This document shows positions 1 to 8,185 of a stretch of 64,000 nt of DNA, in pieces; the stretch's first letter is position 1, and each line of letters begins with the position of its first letter. Position numbers and translations under genes: made by a program. Below the pieces are notes generated by a model, which saw nothing but the letters and a program-made list of their open reading frames with translations, ran no database searches and had not been told where the DNA came from. The DNA comes from Telluria antibiotica (GTDB lineage: Bacteria > Pseudomonadota > Gammaproteobacteria > Burkholderiales > Burkholderiaceae_D), in contig NZ_JAAQOM010000007.1 in the NCBI RefSeq assembly GCF_011682055.1, positions 186,001 to 250,000 of the forward strand. The letters run 5' to 3'.

Positions 1-184
1 CGCCGCCCGCCAGCAGCCACCGGCGCGCGAACGGCGTGTGATACCAGCGCCGCCGCGGCGGATGCAGCCGGGCGAACGCGTGCAGCAAATCCTTTTCCAC
101 GCCGCGCGGCGTGTCCAGCCGTTCCACTTCCGCGCGCAGGGCGCCGAACAGGGGATCGCGATGGGTCGTGTGTCGGGTGTCCAT
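1..184 (-). CDS. Probable anti-sigma factor/membrane protein (partial)
   Basis: Partial gene that runs off the left edge; 61 codons are visible from an ATG at 184, with an AAGGA ribosome site just upstream. It begins 14 bp after the stop of the ECF sigma gene, so the two are probably co-transcribed. The visible part is a charged cytoplasmic stretch followed by ARRWLLAGG, which looks like the start of a membrane helix. That layout is typical of small membrane proteins encoded after ECF sigma factors that act as anti-sigma factors. The call rests on position and this N-terminal shape only, because the diagnostic part lies outside the window. Confidence 0.5.
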   Translation of the reverse strand, partial: MDTRHTTHRDPLFGALRAEVERLDTPRGVEKDLLHAFARLHPPRRRWYHTPFARRWLLAGG

Positions 185-198
185 GGTGGCTTTCCTTC

Positions 199-780
199 TC
201 ATGCCGCGTTGGCCGTGGCGTGCCAGCCGGCCAGGCGCTTGGCGAGCGCCGCGCGTCCGCGTGACAGGCGCGAGCGCACGGTGCCGATGTCGACCTGGCA
301 GATGTCGGCGATGTCGGCGTACGACAGGTCGTGCATCTCGTACAGGATGACGGCGTCGCGGTAATGCGGCGCCAGCAGCGCCAGCGCGCGCCGTACTTCC
401 TCGGCCGCCTCGTTGTCCAGCAGGCGCGCCAGCGGGCAGGCGTCGTCGGCCGCCTGCGCCGCGCCGTCGTCCTCGTCGTCCGCGTTCGGCAGGACGACGT
501 GGCGCAGGTGCGCCGTCTCGTTCTTCAGGATCAGGTTGCGCGCGACGCCGAACAGGAAATGCTGCAACGCGCCGCGCAGCGGGTCGAACCGGAAGCGTTC
601 CGTCAACAGGCCCATGAACGTTTCCTGCACGACGTCGGCGGCCGTGTCCGCCGAACCGCAGCGCAGCAAAGCGAAGCGGTACAGCGGCCCCTGGTGGCGC
701 CGGTACAAGGCCGCAAAGGCGTCGGCGGCGCCGCCGCGCATCTGGCGCAGCAGGTCGGTGTCGGAAGTGGTCGTGAGCAT
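199..780 (-). CDS. ECF-family RNA polymerase sigma factor
   Basis: 193 aa, the usual ECF sigma length. Residues about 20-90 resemble sigma-70 region 2 (YRRHQGPLYRFALLR, then DVVQETFMGLL and a WTF-like FDPLRGALQHFLFGVARN segment). Residues about 125-185 form region 4, with a helix-turn-helix (LSYADIADICQVDIGTVRSR). Between them lies an acidic linker (DDEDDG). It should direct RNA polymerase to a small stress or envelope regulon. The next gene downstream is a likely cognate anti-sigma factor. No separate promoter was identified. The exact ECF group cannot be told by eye. Confidence 0.9.
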   Translation of the reverse strand: MLTTTSDTDLLRQMRGGAADAFAALYRRHQGPLYRFALLRCGSADTAADVVQETFMGLLTERFRFDPLRGALQHFLFGVARNLILKNETAHLRHVVLPNADDEDDGAAQAADDACPLARLLDNEAAEEVRRALALLAPHYRDAVILYEMHDLSYADIADICQVDIGTVRSRLSRGRAALAKRLAGWHATANAA

Positions 781-848
781 GGGTCGTTATGTTTACCTGT
801 ATTCCGGCGGCGGGCGCGGAAAGTTCCAGGTTTTTGACGGCCACCTGC

Positions 849-1292
849 TCAATCGACCCAGTTCACCCGTTCGAACTTGGCGCGGAATTCGTCCGGCATG
901 ACGACGACCTGGCTCCTCTTGTAGTTGAAGAAGACGAAGCCCTGCTTGGCCATCGCGACGAGGACCTTGTCCTTCGGACGCGTGACGCGGAACGTGATGT
1001 CGCCGCCGTATTTGTTGAAGTCCATGACGCCCACTTCGAACAGCAGTTGGTCGCGCGCGTGCGCCTCGGCGCGGTACGTGGTCGCGAGGTCCGTGACGAT
1101 GATGCCGGTGCCGTCGCGCTCCGCCTCGGCCACGCCGTATTCGAACAGGAAGCGGGCACGCGCCTCGGAGATCATCGAGATCATCGAGTCGTTGCCGAGG
1201 TGGTTGCCGGCGTTGATGTCGGTGACGCGCACCGTCAGCAACGTCGTGTAATAGTACTGGTCTTCGGGGAAGGTGAGGGTCAGTCGTGCCAT
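849..1292 (-). CDS. Hotdog-fold thioesterase (4HBT-like)
   Basis: 147 aa, normal for single-domain hotdog thioesterases. The start chosen is MARLTLTFPEDQYYYTTLLT at 1292. The pattern TDINAGNHLGNDSMISMISEAR matches the acyl-CoA thioesterase helix region (normally a D-x-N/H-x-H-x-N signature), followed by beta strands ending FFNYKRSQVVVMPDEFRAKF. Predicted role: hydrolysis of a small acyl- or aryl-CoA in the cytoplasm. It lies 29 bp after the M20 peptidase gene on the same strand and could be the last gene of that transcript. A much longer frame exists upstream, but it is a shadow of the neighbouring genes. Confidence 0.8.
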   Translation of the reverse strand: MARLTLTFPEDQYYYTTLLTVRVTDINAGNHLGNDSMISMISEARARFLFEYGVAEAERDGTGIIVTDLATTYRAEAHARDQLLFEVGVMDFNKYGGDITFRVTRPKDKVLVAMAKQGFVFFNYKRSQVVVMPDEFRAKFERVNWVD

Positions 1293-1321
1293 GGCTGGAT
1301 TGGTCGAGGAGGCTACAGTGG

Positions 1322-2623
1322 TCAGCGGGTGAGGCGATAGATCAGCAATGCCGCGCGGATGGCACCCCGTTCGATCGAGCCCACGTCCAGGTCTTCGTCC
1401 GGCGAATGGGCGCCGTGGCCGCTCGCGCCCAGGCCGTCGAGGCTGTCGACGAGCGGTGCGACGAACTGGATGTCGCCCGCGCCGCGCGCTTCGGCCGGCA
1501 CGGCGCCGATGGGGCCCAGCCCCGCATCCTGGCTGGCGCGCGCATACAGGCCGAGCAGTTTCAGGTTGCCTGGCGTGACGGCCATCGGCGGATACGAATC
1601 GTGGAACGCGATGGTGGCACTGGTGCCCTGCAGGCTGTGCGCGACGATGTCGCGCATGCGCGCCTGTGCGCGGTCGCGTTGCGGATAGTCCAGGTAGCGC
1701 AGGTCGGCCTTCACGACGGTCGTGTTGGCGATCACGTTCGTCTTGCCGAACGCCGTGCCGCGCGAGTTGGCATCGTCCAGCGCGACCTCGGTGCCGCCCA
1801 GGATCACGCCCGGGTTGAACGTGAGGCCCGGTTCCGCGACCTCGCGCCGGAACGCGTCGAGGATGCGCGCCGTCTCGTACACGGCGCCGTAGCCGTTGGT
1901 GCCGAACACGCCCATCGAGTGACCCTGGCGGCCCTGCACCTGCAGTTCCCACGTGGCGGTGGCGCGCCGGCCCACGGTGGCCGTCGCCTGGCCGTTCTTG
2001 TCCGGGATGTTGCTTTCGAAGCTGAGGGCGACGTCGCTGCGCTTGGCGAGTTCCACCATGTCGCCGCGCGAGACGCTCTTCGGATTGCCCGCTTCCTCCT
2101 CGTCGCCCGTGAACATGACGGCGATGCGCGCGCCGTCCAGGGCGCCCGCGCGCTGCAGGGCGCGCAGTGCCTCGATGACGATCACGTCGCCGCCCTTCAT
2201 GTCGGACACGCCCTGGCCGCGCACGCGGCCGCCCGCGCTGTCCTGCCATGCGGGGACCGGCGAGCCCGGCTCGAACACGGTGTCGAGGTGACCCAGCAGC
2301 AGCAAGCGCTTGCCCCGGTTGCCGTCGCGCGTGGCGACGAGGTGGCCGGCGCGGTGCATCTCGGGCGGCATGTCGATCCAGCGTGTGCGGAAGCCGAGTT
2401 CGTCGAACGCCTTGCGGAACAGCTGTCCGACGTCGCGCACGCCCCGTGCGTTCATCGTGCCGCTGTTGATGCGCACGCTCTGTTCGAGCAGCGCGAGGGC
2501 CTGCGGCGCATGGGCCTTCACTGCCGCGACGATCTTCTGCTCCGTCGGGTCCAGGTTGTCGGCCCGGGCCGTATGTACGCACGCCAATGCCGCCGCCAGC
2601 AGCGCGCCTGTCATCCTGCGCAT
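1322..2623 (-). CDS. Secreted M20-family metallopeptidase (carboxypeptidase G2-like)
   Basis: 433 aa with a clear N-terminal signal peptide (MRRMTGALLAAALACVHTARA). Zinc-site features of M20 enzymes are visible: LLLLGHLDTVFEPG (His-x-Asp), then an MKGGDVI aspartate, GDEEEAGN (the catalytic Glu and next ligand) and a late GHGAHSPDEDLD block. A dimerisation (lid) domain lies between, about residues 200-320. The family removes C-terminal glutamate or splits small amide bonds. Here it would act in the periplasm or outside. The stop is 29 bp before the thioesterase start. A link to the sulfur/redox operon upstream is possible only through strand and proximity. Confidence 0.88.
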   Translation of the reverse strand: MRRMTGALLAAALACVHTARADNLDPTEQKIVAAVKAHAPQALALLEQSVRINSGTMNARGVRDVGQLFRKAFDELGFRTRWIDMPPEMHRAGHLVATRDGNRGKRLLLLGHLDTVFEPGSPVPAWQDSAGGRVRGQGVSDMKGGDVIVIEALRALQRAGALDGARIAVMFTGDEEEAGNPKSVSRGDMVELAKRSDVALSFESNIPDKNGQATATVGRRATATWELQVQGRQGHSMGVFGTNGYGAVYETARILDAFRREVAEPGLTFNPGVILGGTEVALDDANSRGTAFGKTNVIANTTVVKADLRYLDYPQRDRAQARMRDIVAHSLQGTSATIAFHDSYPPMAVTPGNLKLLGLYARASQDAGLGPIGAVPAEARGAGDIQFVAPLVDSLDGLGASGHGAHSPDEDLDVGSIERGAIRAALLIYRLTR

Positions 2624-2683
2624 CGTGAGCCTTCCAAAACAATGATGCGCAACTGTACACCGATTCGGGACGCCTGCGCGTCC

Positions 2684-3433
2684 TCACAGGCTGCGCAGGA
2701 TGAAGCCGCAACCGGCCACCATGCACAGGCCGCCGACGAGGCGCTTGACCAGGCCCGCATCGATGCGATGGATGGCGACGGCGCCGCCCAGCACGCCGAC
2801 CGTCTCGAAGGCGCCGATGAAGGCAGCCAGTCCGTAGTCGACGTCGGCGTAATGCAGGTTGGCGAGCGAACCGGAGAGGGCGCCGACCGTCTGCAGCACC
2901 TGGCCGACGCCGATCGCCGTCAGCACGGGATAGCCGCACATGACCATCAGCGGTACCGACAGCACGGGCCCGCCGACGCCCGTGAGGCCGGACAGGAAGC
3001 CGGTCACGATGCCGATGGCGACGAGGACGACGCGGCGCCGGCGCGCATCCCGCGGCATCGCATGCGCCATACCGCCGGCGCTGCCTGCGAGCGTCTGGAT
3101 GCCGACGGCGAGGATGAGCGCCGCGAGCAGCGCCGACAGCACCCCCGTGTCGAGGCCGTGGCCGAGCCATGCGCCGGCATAGCCGGCCGGTGCCGCGCCG
3201 ACGCAGACCGGCCGTGCCAGGGTCCAATCGAGGCTGCCCTTGCGGTGGAAGTAGAACGCGCCGGCGATGCCCGTGAACACGAAGGTCAGCAACGACAAGG
3301 CCATGGCCCGGTGCAGGTCCATCGCCATCAGGACGGTCAGCGCGGGCGGCATGAAGAAACCGCCGATGCCGGCCGCGCCCACGAGGGCGCCGATGGCAAT
3401 GGAGGTCAGTGCGAGGCTCGCGGACGTCGGCAT
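2684..3433 (-). CDS. TauE/SafE-family sulfite/organosulfonate exporter
   Basis: 249 aa, about eight hydrophobic helices, starting MPTSASLALTSIAIGALVG. The conserved TauE/SafE pattern is present: an early GIGGFFMPPALTVLM loop and its second copy VGGPVLSVPLMVMCG at about residues 155-175. Family members export sulfite, sulfoacetate or related anions across the inner membrane. The gene follows etfA by 63 bp, and an operator-like pair in that gap (3460-3485) matches the one in front of the flavoprotein operon, so it appears to belong to the same GntR regulon. The exported ion is inferred, not seen. Confidence 0.85.
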   Translation of the reverse strand: MPTSASLALTSIAIGALVGAAGIGGFFMPPALTVLMAMDLHRAMALSLLTFVFTGIAGAFYFHRKGSLDWTLARPVCVGAAPAGYAGAWLGHGLDTGVLSALLAALILAVGIQTLAGSAGGMAHAMPRDARRRRVVLVAIGIVTGFLSGLTGVGGPVLSVPLMVMCGYPVLTAIGVGQVLQTVGALSGSLANLHYADVDYGLAAFIGAFETVGVLGGAVAIHRIDAGLVKRLVGGLCMVAGCGFILRSL

Positions 3434-3459
3434 GGCTCCCGATCGACGTGATTGGTAAA

Positions 3460-3485
3460 TCTCATTATAACTGGGTATGACGAGT
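3460..3485. promoter_or_regulatory. Putative GntR operator pair upstream of the TauE gene
   Basis: Two overlapping 16-bp sites shifted by exactly 10 bp, 3460-3475 (TCTCATTATAACTGGG) and 3470-3485 (ACTGGGTATGACGAGT). Compared with the palindrome ACTCGTAATAACGAGT in front of the flavoprotein gene, they match at about 10 and 12 of 16 positions. The decamer TCATTATAAC is identical to one at the GntR start (13896-13905). The pair lies 27-52 bp upstream of the TauE start. The operator role is inferred from recurrence and spacing. Confidence 0.5.
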
Positions 3486-3496
3486 TTGCGAAAGGC

Positions 3497-4462
3497 TCAG
3501 GCGACAAGCTGTTTTTGACGATCCTCCCGCAGCGCCGCCAGCAGTGCAGGCACGACGTCGAACAAGTCGCCGACGATGCCATAGTCGGCCACGCCGAAGA
3601 TCGGCGCGTCCGCATCCTTGTTGATGGCGACGATGACCTTCGCGGCGCCGATGCCGGCCAGGTGCTGGATCGCGCCGGATATCCCGATCGCGAGGTACAG
3701 GTCGGGCGCGACGACCTTGCCTGTCTGGCCGACCTGCAGGTCGTTGCCGGCGAACCCGGCGTCGACCGCCGCGCGCGACGCGCCGATGGCGGCGCCCAGG
3801 GCATCCGCCAGCGGCTCGAGCATCCTGAAATGATCGCCGGAGCCGAGACCGCGCCCGCCCGCCACGACGACGCGTGCCGACGCCAGCTCCGGCCGCTCGG
3901 ACATGGTCCGCGCTATCGCGACGACGCGCGCCGTGCGGGCATCCTCGACCGGCGTCACGTCCTGCACGACCGCTTCGCCGCCGGTGCGCTGCGCCGCGTC
4001 GAAACTGATGGCGCGCACGGTGAGCACCTTGACGGGGTCGAGCGCCCGGACGGTCGCGATGGCGTTGCCCGCGTAGATGGGACGCTCGAACACGTCGGGC
4101 GCCACGACGCGCGTGACTTCCGAGATCTGGCCGGCGTCCAGTCCCGCGGCGATGCGCGGCATGACGCTCTTGCCGAACGTGCTCGCCGCGGCCAGCACGT
4201 GGGTGTACGGATGCGCGGCCAGCACGTGCAGCGCCTGCGCGGCGACATTTTCCGCGAGGCCGTGCGCGAGGTGCGCGGCCGTGGCGACCAGCACCGTCGC
4301 CACGCCGGCGACACGGGCGGCGCCGTGCGCGGCTGGGCCGCATTCGTGTCCCGCGACGAGCAGGTGGACGTCGCCGCCGCACAGGCGCGCCGCGCCGACC
4401 GCATGCAGCGTGGCCGTGCTCAGCGCCGCGTCGTCGTGTTCTGCAATGACCAGTACCGTCAT
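3497..4462 (-). CDS. etfA: Electron transfer flavoprotein subunit alpha
   Basis: 321 aa from ATG at 4462 ([20 protein letters not shown]), the normal EtfA length. The C-terminal FAD-binding domain is plain: [20 protein letters not shown], then [20 protein letters not shown], and [20 protein letters not shown]. EtfA with EtfB carries electrons between flavin dehydrogenases and a quinone reductase or ferredoxin/NAD system. It follows etfB by 20 bp and is the last gene before a fresh operator-like site. Being at the end of an operon with an AprA-like flavoprotein, two ferredoxins and a ferredoxin reductase, this ETF is probably dedicated to that pathway, not to fatty-acid oxidation. Confidence 0.93.
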   Translation of the reverse strand: MTVLVIAEHDDAALSTATLHAVGAARLCGGDVHLLVAGHECGPAAHGAARVAGVATVLVATAAHLAHGLAENVAAQALHVLAAHPYTHVLAAASTFGKSVMPRIAAGLDAGQISEVTRVVAPDVFERPIYAGNAIATVRALDPVKVLTVRAISFDAAQRTGGEAVVQDVTPVEDARTARVVAIARTMSERPELASARVVVAGGRGLGSGDHFRMLEPLADALGAAIGASRAAVDAGFAGNDLQVGQTGKVVAPDLYLAIGISGAIQHLAGIGAAKVIVAINKDADAPIFGVADYGIVGDLFDVVPALLAALREDRQKQLVA

Positions 4463-4482
4463 GATGGCTCCTTCGATGATGT

Positions 4483-5235
4483 TCAGATGACGTGCGCTTC
4501 GTGCTTCAGGCGGTGGACGAGCGCGGCGGCGTCCCGCACGAGCACGCCGGGCTTGCGCTTCGGCGGTGCGTCGACGTGCAGCGTGTGCCAGCGCGGTGCG
4601 AGGTCGACGCCCAGCGTTTCCGCGCGCACGACGTCGAGCCGCTTCTTCTTCGCCTTCATCAGGTTCGGGAGGCTGACGAAGCGCGGCGCGTTCAGGCGCA
4701 GGTCCGCCGTCACGACGGCCGGCAGCGCAAGTTCCACCGTCTCGACGCCGCCGTCGACGTCGCGTGTGACGGTCAGGTTGGCTCCGGCGACGCGCACGCT
4801 CGACGCGAACGTGCCCTGGGGCCAGCCCAGCATGGCCGCCAGCAGCTGGCCGGTCTGGTTGCAGTCGTCGTCGACGGCCTGCTTGCCGAGGATGACCAGT
4901 TGTGGCACTTCGCGCCGGACGATCGCTGCCAGCAGCCTGGCGACCGCGAGCGGCTGCAGTTCGGCATCCGTCTGCAGCAGGATGGCGCGGTCTGCGCCCA
5001 TGCCCAGCGCCGTGCGCAGGACGTCCTGGCATGCATCGGGGCCGCAGGACACGGCGATGACTTCCGCCGCATGCCCCGCTTCCTTCAGCCTCACGGCTTC
5101 TTCCACGGCGATCTCGTCGAACGGGTTGATGGCCATCTTGACGTTGGCGAGGTCGATGCCCGAGCCATCCGCCTTCACGCGCACCTTGACGTTCGGATCC
5201 ACGACCCGCTTCACGGGGACCAGTATGTTCATCAT
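4483..5235 (-). CDS. etfB: Electron transfer flavoprotein subunit beta
   Basis: 250 aa beginning [23 protein letters not shown] at 5235 or 5232 are both possible. EtfB hallmarks are [19 protein letters not shown], a DADGG-like nucleotide loop region and the [20 protein letters not shown] segment, the family signature that recognises partner dehydrogenases. It binds the adenine nucleotide and docks with its flavoprotein partner. It starts 7 bp after the stop of the ferredoxin reductase gene and is followed closely by etfA, so all three are co-transcribed. Whether this ETF bifurcates electrons cannot be decided by eye. Confidence 0.93.
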   Translation of the reverse strand: MMNILVPVKRVVDPNVKVRVKADGSGIDLANVKMAINPFDEIAVEEAVRLKEAGHAAEVIAVSCGPDACQDVLRTALGMGADRAILLQTDAELQPLAVARLLAAIVRREVPQLVILGKQAVDDDCNQTGQLLAAMLGWPQGTFASSVRVAGANLTVTRDVDGGVETVELALPAVVTADLRLNAPRFVSLPNLMKAKKKRLDVVRAETLGVDLAPRWHTLHVDAPPKRKPGVLVRDAAALVHRLKHEAHVI

Positions 5236-5242
5236 GGCTTCC

Positions 5243-6016
5243 TCACTTGTCGACGAACGCGCGCTCGATGACGTAATGGCCGGGATGGCTCATATTGCCT
5301 TCCGTGAGGCCATGCGCCTGCAGCACCTCGACGGTGTCCTTCAGCATGGCGGGGCTGCCGCACAGCATGAAGCGGTCGTGTTCGATGTCGAGCGGCGGCA
5401 CGCCCAGCTTGTCGTAGAACTCCGGGTTGGTCAGCAGGTCCGGGATGCGGCCCTGGTTTTCGAACGGTTCGCGGGTCACGGTGGGGTAGTAGAGCAGGCG
5501 GCCGGCCACCATCCCGCCCAGGAATTCGTGGTTCGGCAGGTCTGCCTCGATGCGCTTCTGGTAGGCCAGTTCGCTCACGTGGCGGCAGCCGTGCACGAGG
5601 ATGACCTTGTCGAACTTGTCGTAGATGTCCGGGTCCTGCACGATGCTCATGAACGGCGCGAGGCCGGTCCCCGTGCCGAGCAGGTACAGGTGCTTGCCCG
5701 GCAACAGGTTCTGGCTGAGCAGCGTACCGGACGCCTTGCGGCCGACGAGGATCGCGTCGCCGACCTGGATGTTCTGCAGCCGCGAGGTGAGGGGACCGTC
5801 GGGCACCTTGATGCTGAGGAATTCGAGTTGCTCGTCGTAGTGAGGGCTGACCATGCTGTAGGCGCGCATCAGCGGCCTGCCGTCCACGTCGAGCCCGATC
5901 ATCGCGAACTGCCCGCTCTGGTAGCGGAAGCCCGGATCGCGCGTCGTGGTGAAGGAAAACAGGCGATCCGTCCAGTGATGCACGGACAACACTTCCGCCT
6001 CGTAGAAATTACTCAT
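5243..6016 (-). CDS. fpr: Ferredoxin--NADP(+) reductase
   Basis: 257 aa from ATG 6016 (a GTG at 6019 is an alternative). The FAD-binding barrel contains [20 protein letters not shown] (the R-x-Y-S flavin motif) and the NADP domain contains [18 protein letters not shown] and [16 protein letters not shown]. The short C-terminus ends in ERAFVDK, as in bacterial subclass I Fpr enzymes, which end ...VEKYW or close variants. It passes electrons between NADPH and ferredoxin. Its start overlaps the DUF971 stop by 8 bp, indicating translational coupling. It plausibly connects the two ferredoxins of this operon to the NADPH pool. Confidence 0.92.
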   Translation of the reverse strand: MSNFYEAEVLSVHHWTDRLFSFTTTRDPGFRYQSGQFAMIGLDVDGRPLMRAYSMVSPHYDEQLEFLSIKVPDGPLTSRLQNIQVGDAILVGRKASGTLLSQNLLPGKHLYLLGTGTGLAPFMSIVQDPDIYDKFDKVILVHGCRHVSELAYQKRIEADLPNHEFLGGMVAGRLLYYPTVTREPFENQGRIPDLLTNPEFYDKLGVPPLDIEHDRFMLCGSPAMLKDTVEVLQAHGLTEGNMSHPGHYVIERAFVDK

Positions 6017-6380
6017 CACGCCATCCTTTCGTCAAAGAGTCGCTGAATTCGCCCGTCGTCGGGCCGAATGCCATCTGCTTCAGGTAAGTCCACGGATAGA
6101 TCCCCCGCTCGTGGCCGTCCGAAAAGACGAGGCGCAGGGCCGTCGACCCCAGCGGCTCGATCGTCAGCAGCGCCACGTCGGCGGCGACGGGCAGGGTGTC
6201 GTCCGTTTTCCTGCGCGCGTTCTCGCACACGCTGCAGCGGCAGGAACGCCGCAGCACCCGGTGCGACAGCACGGCGTGCCGGCCGTCCCACACGAGTTCC
6301 AGCGTGCGGGCCTGCGCGTGCAGGTTGATCGCGGAGGGCCATGCGGACGGCGGCACCGTGTTCGCATCGTCACAGGACAT
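6009..6380 (-). CDS. DUF971 (gamma-butyrobetaine hydroxylase-like N-terminal domain) protein
   Basis: 123 aa. It carries the compact DUF971 pattern: LELVWDGRHAVLSHRVLR, a Cys pair CRCSVCENARR, and SDGHERGIYPWTYLK, where the last block is the strongest hallmark. The same domain forms the N-terminus of gamma-butyrobetaine hydroxylases and occurs alone in many bacteria near Fe-S assembly or redox genes. The three cysteines (CRCSVC) could hold a metal; that is inference. It overlaps the ABC ATPase stop by 11 bp and the ferredoxin reductase start by 8 bp, so all are translated from one message. Confidence 0.85.
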   Translation of the reverse strand: MSCDDANTVPPSAWPSAINLHAQARTLELVWDGRHAVLSHRVLRRSCRCSVCENARRKTDDTLPVAADVALLTIEPLGSTALRLVFSDGHERGIYPWTYLKQMAFGPTTGEFSDSLTKGWRDE

Positions 6381-7242
6381 TGGCCACCCCCTCCGGTCCG
6401 ATTTCCATGCCCAGCCCGCCGTAGCCGCCGTCGCGCAATTCGCCGTCCATCGCGGCCAGGCTTTCCTCGCGAATCAGCTTCTTGATCGAGCGGACGAGGC
6501 CAGCGAACTCGGGCGTGTCGATCATGTCGGGCGTGCGCGGACGCGGCAGCGGCACCTTGATCTCGGCCTTGATCCGCCCCGGCCTGGCCGTCATCACGTA
6601 GATGCGGTCCGAGAGGAAGATCGCCTCCTCGATGTCGTGCGTGATGAACAGCACGGACAGCCGCAGCCGCTGCCACATATTCGTCAGGATTTCCTGCATC
6701 ACCGTGCGCGTCTGCGAATCGAGCGCCCCGAACGGTTCGTCCATCAGCAGCACCTGCGGACTCGTGGCCAGCGCGCGCACGATGCCCACGCGCTGCTTCA
6801 TCCCGCCCGACAGCTGCGACGGATAGTGATTTTCGAACGCCAGCAGGCCGGCGAGGCCGAGCAGGGTCCGGGCCTGCGTTTCGCGCTGCGACGGCGGCAT
6901 GTGCGCCATCTTCAGTCCGAACTCGACGTTCTTGCGCACCGTCATCCAGGGGAACAGCGAATACTGCTGGAACACGACGCCACGGTCCGAGCCGGGACCG
7001 TCGATGCGTTTGCCGTCCAACATCGCGACACCGCTGTCCGGCGGCGTAAAGCCGGCGACGGCATTCATCAGGGTGGACTTGCCGCAACCGGACGGGCCGA
7101 TCAGCGAGACGAATTCGCCCGCCTGTACGTCGAGCGACGCGGATTTGACAGCCTGCACGGTCGCACCGTTCGCCTTGAAGCCGATGTTGAGGTCGCGTAC
7201 CTGGATATGTCCCGACCGGGTCGCGGCGGTGGGCGCGCTCAT
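6370..7242 (-). CDS. ABC importer ATPase, NitT/TauT (SsuB/TauB) type
   Basis: 290 aa from ATG 7242 (MSAPTAATRSGHIQVRDLNI). Walker A GPSGCGKST, signature LSGGMKQRVG and Walker B VLLMDEPFGALD are all intact, followed by the switch His in FITHDIEEA. The sequence style is that of nitrate/sulfonate/taurine importer ATPases. The start overlaps the permease stop as ATGA (7239-7242), so the two are coupled. It energises uptake of the operon's substrate together with the next two genes. The C-terminal 45 residues after the core are longer than in a minimal SsuB. Confidence 0.92.
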   Translation of the reverse strand: MSAPTAATRSGHIQVRDLNIGFKANGATVQAVKSASLDVQAGEFVSLIGPSGCGKSTLMNAVAGFTPPDSGVAMLDGKRIDGPGSDRGVVFQQYSLFPWMTVRKNVEFGLKMAHMPPSQRETQARTLLGLAGLLAFENHYPSQLSGGMKQRVGIVRALATSPQVLLMDEPFGALDSQTRTVMQEILTNMWQRLRLSVLFITHDIEEAIFLSDRIYVMTARPGRIKAEIKVPLPRPRTPDMIDTPEFAGLVRSIKKLIREESLAAMDGELRDGGYGGLGMEIGPEGVANVL

Positions 7243-8183
7243 TTTCGCGCTCCCGCCAGCGCGGCCCACGGCATCGCGAGCCGCGAGCACACGTGGATCG
7301 CCTTGCTGCACAGCAGGCCGAGGACGCCGATTGTGATCATGCCCAGCGCGATGTCCGGATACGAAATCAGCGAATACGCTTCCCACGTGAAGTAGCCGAT
7401 GCCGAACTGGCCGGAAATCATCTCCGCCGCGATCAGCGACACCCAGGCGACGCCCATGCCGACGGCGAGTCCCGTGAAGATGTGCTGCAGCGCGCCGGGG
7501 ATCACGACGTGCAGGATTACGTCTTTCTCTTTCGCGCCGAGACTGTGCGCGGCGCGCAGCAGGACGTCGTCGATGGTTTCCACGCCGTGGATCGTGTTGA
7601 TCAGGATGGGGAAGAAGGCGCCCAGGAACGTGATGAACGCGATGCTGACCTCGTTGCTGGGCCATAGCATGATCGCCATCGGCACCCACGCGATCGCCGG
7701 GATCGGGCGGAACAATTCCATCGCGGGCATCGTCAGCGAACGGAAGATCCGGTAGCGGCCGACCATGATCCCGAGCACGGTGCCGGCGACTGCGGCGCCG
7801 AAGAAGCCGAACAGCACGCGGCGCACGCTGATCCCGATGTTCACCATGAACTTGCTCGAATGGTTGACGGCGACGATGCTGTGCCAGACGTCGAGCGGTG
7901 TCGGGATGTTCCCGAAGCGGATGTAGAAATCGACCTGGAAGCGGGTCGCCAGATACCACGCCAGCAGGACGGCACCGATCGATAGGGTGCCGAGCAGGGC
8001 GCCTCCTGGGCCGGACTCGAGCCAGCGCTTCAGCGAGAACGGCGCGGGCCGTGCCGCGGGGGCGCCGGCGCCGCCTTCGATCGCTTCCAGCCTGGGCTGG
8101 CGCACCGGCTTGCCGGGGATGGGGTGGTGGGGCGGCGCCGCGGGCGCGGGCGGCGCGATCGTGTGACGATCTGTCAGAGCCAT
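7239..8183 (-). CDS. ABC importer permease, NitT/TauT type
   Basis: 314 aa from ATG 8183 (MALTDRHTIAPPAPAAPPHH). The first 60 residues are Pro/Ala-rich and cytoplasmic, longer than usual. Six membrane helices follow, and the EAA-type loop is seen as RAAHSLGAKEKDVILHVVIP (about residue 210), where the ATPase docks. Family members move nitrate, cyanate, taurine or sulfonates. It starts 2 bp after the binding-protein stop and overlaps the ATPase start by 4 bp, giving the order binding protein, permease, ATPase. Confidence 0.92.
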   Translation of the reverse strand: MALTDRHTIAPPAPAAPPHHPIPGKPVRQPRLEAIEGGAGAPAARPAPFSLKRWLESGPGGALLGTLSIGAVLLAWYLATRFQVDFYIRFGNIPTPLDVWHSIVAVNHSSKFMVNIGISVRRVLFGFFGAAVAGTVLGIMVGRYRIFRSLTMPAMELFRPIPAIAWVPMAIMLWPSNEVSIAFITFLGAFFPILINTIHGVETIDDVLLRAAHSLGAKEKDVILHVVIPGALQHIFTGLAVGMGVAWVSLIAAEMISGQFGIGYFTWEAYSLISYPDIALGMITIGVLGLLCSKAIHVCSRLAMPWAALAGARK

Positions 8184-8185
8184 GA

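Noticed and set aside
849-3227. 792-aa frame that appears to fuse the thioesterase to a long Arg/Pro-rich N-terminus
   Set aside because: Only the last 147 residues look like a protein family; the rest is the out-of-frame reading of the M20 peptidase and TauE genes, which have signal peptide, motifs and helices in their own frames.
1286-3451. 721-aa plus-strand frame opposite the M20 and TauE genes
   Set aside because: Antisense shadow rich in His, Arg and Ala without any domain; both minus-strand genes are well supported.
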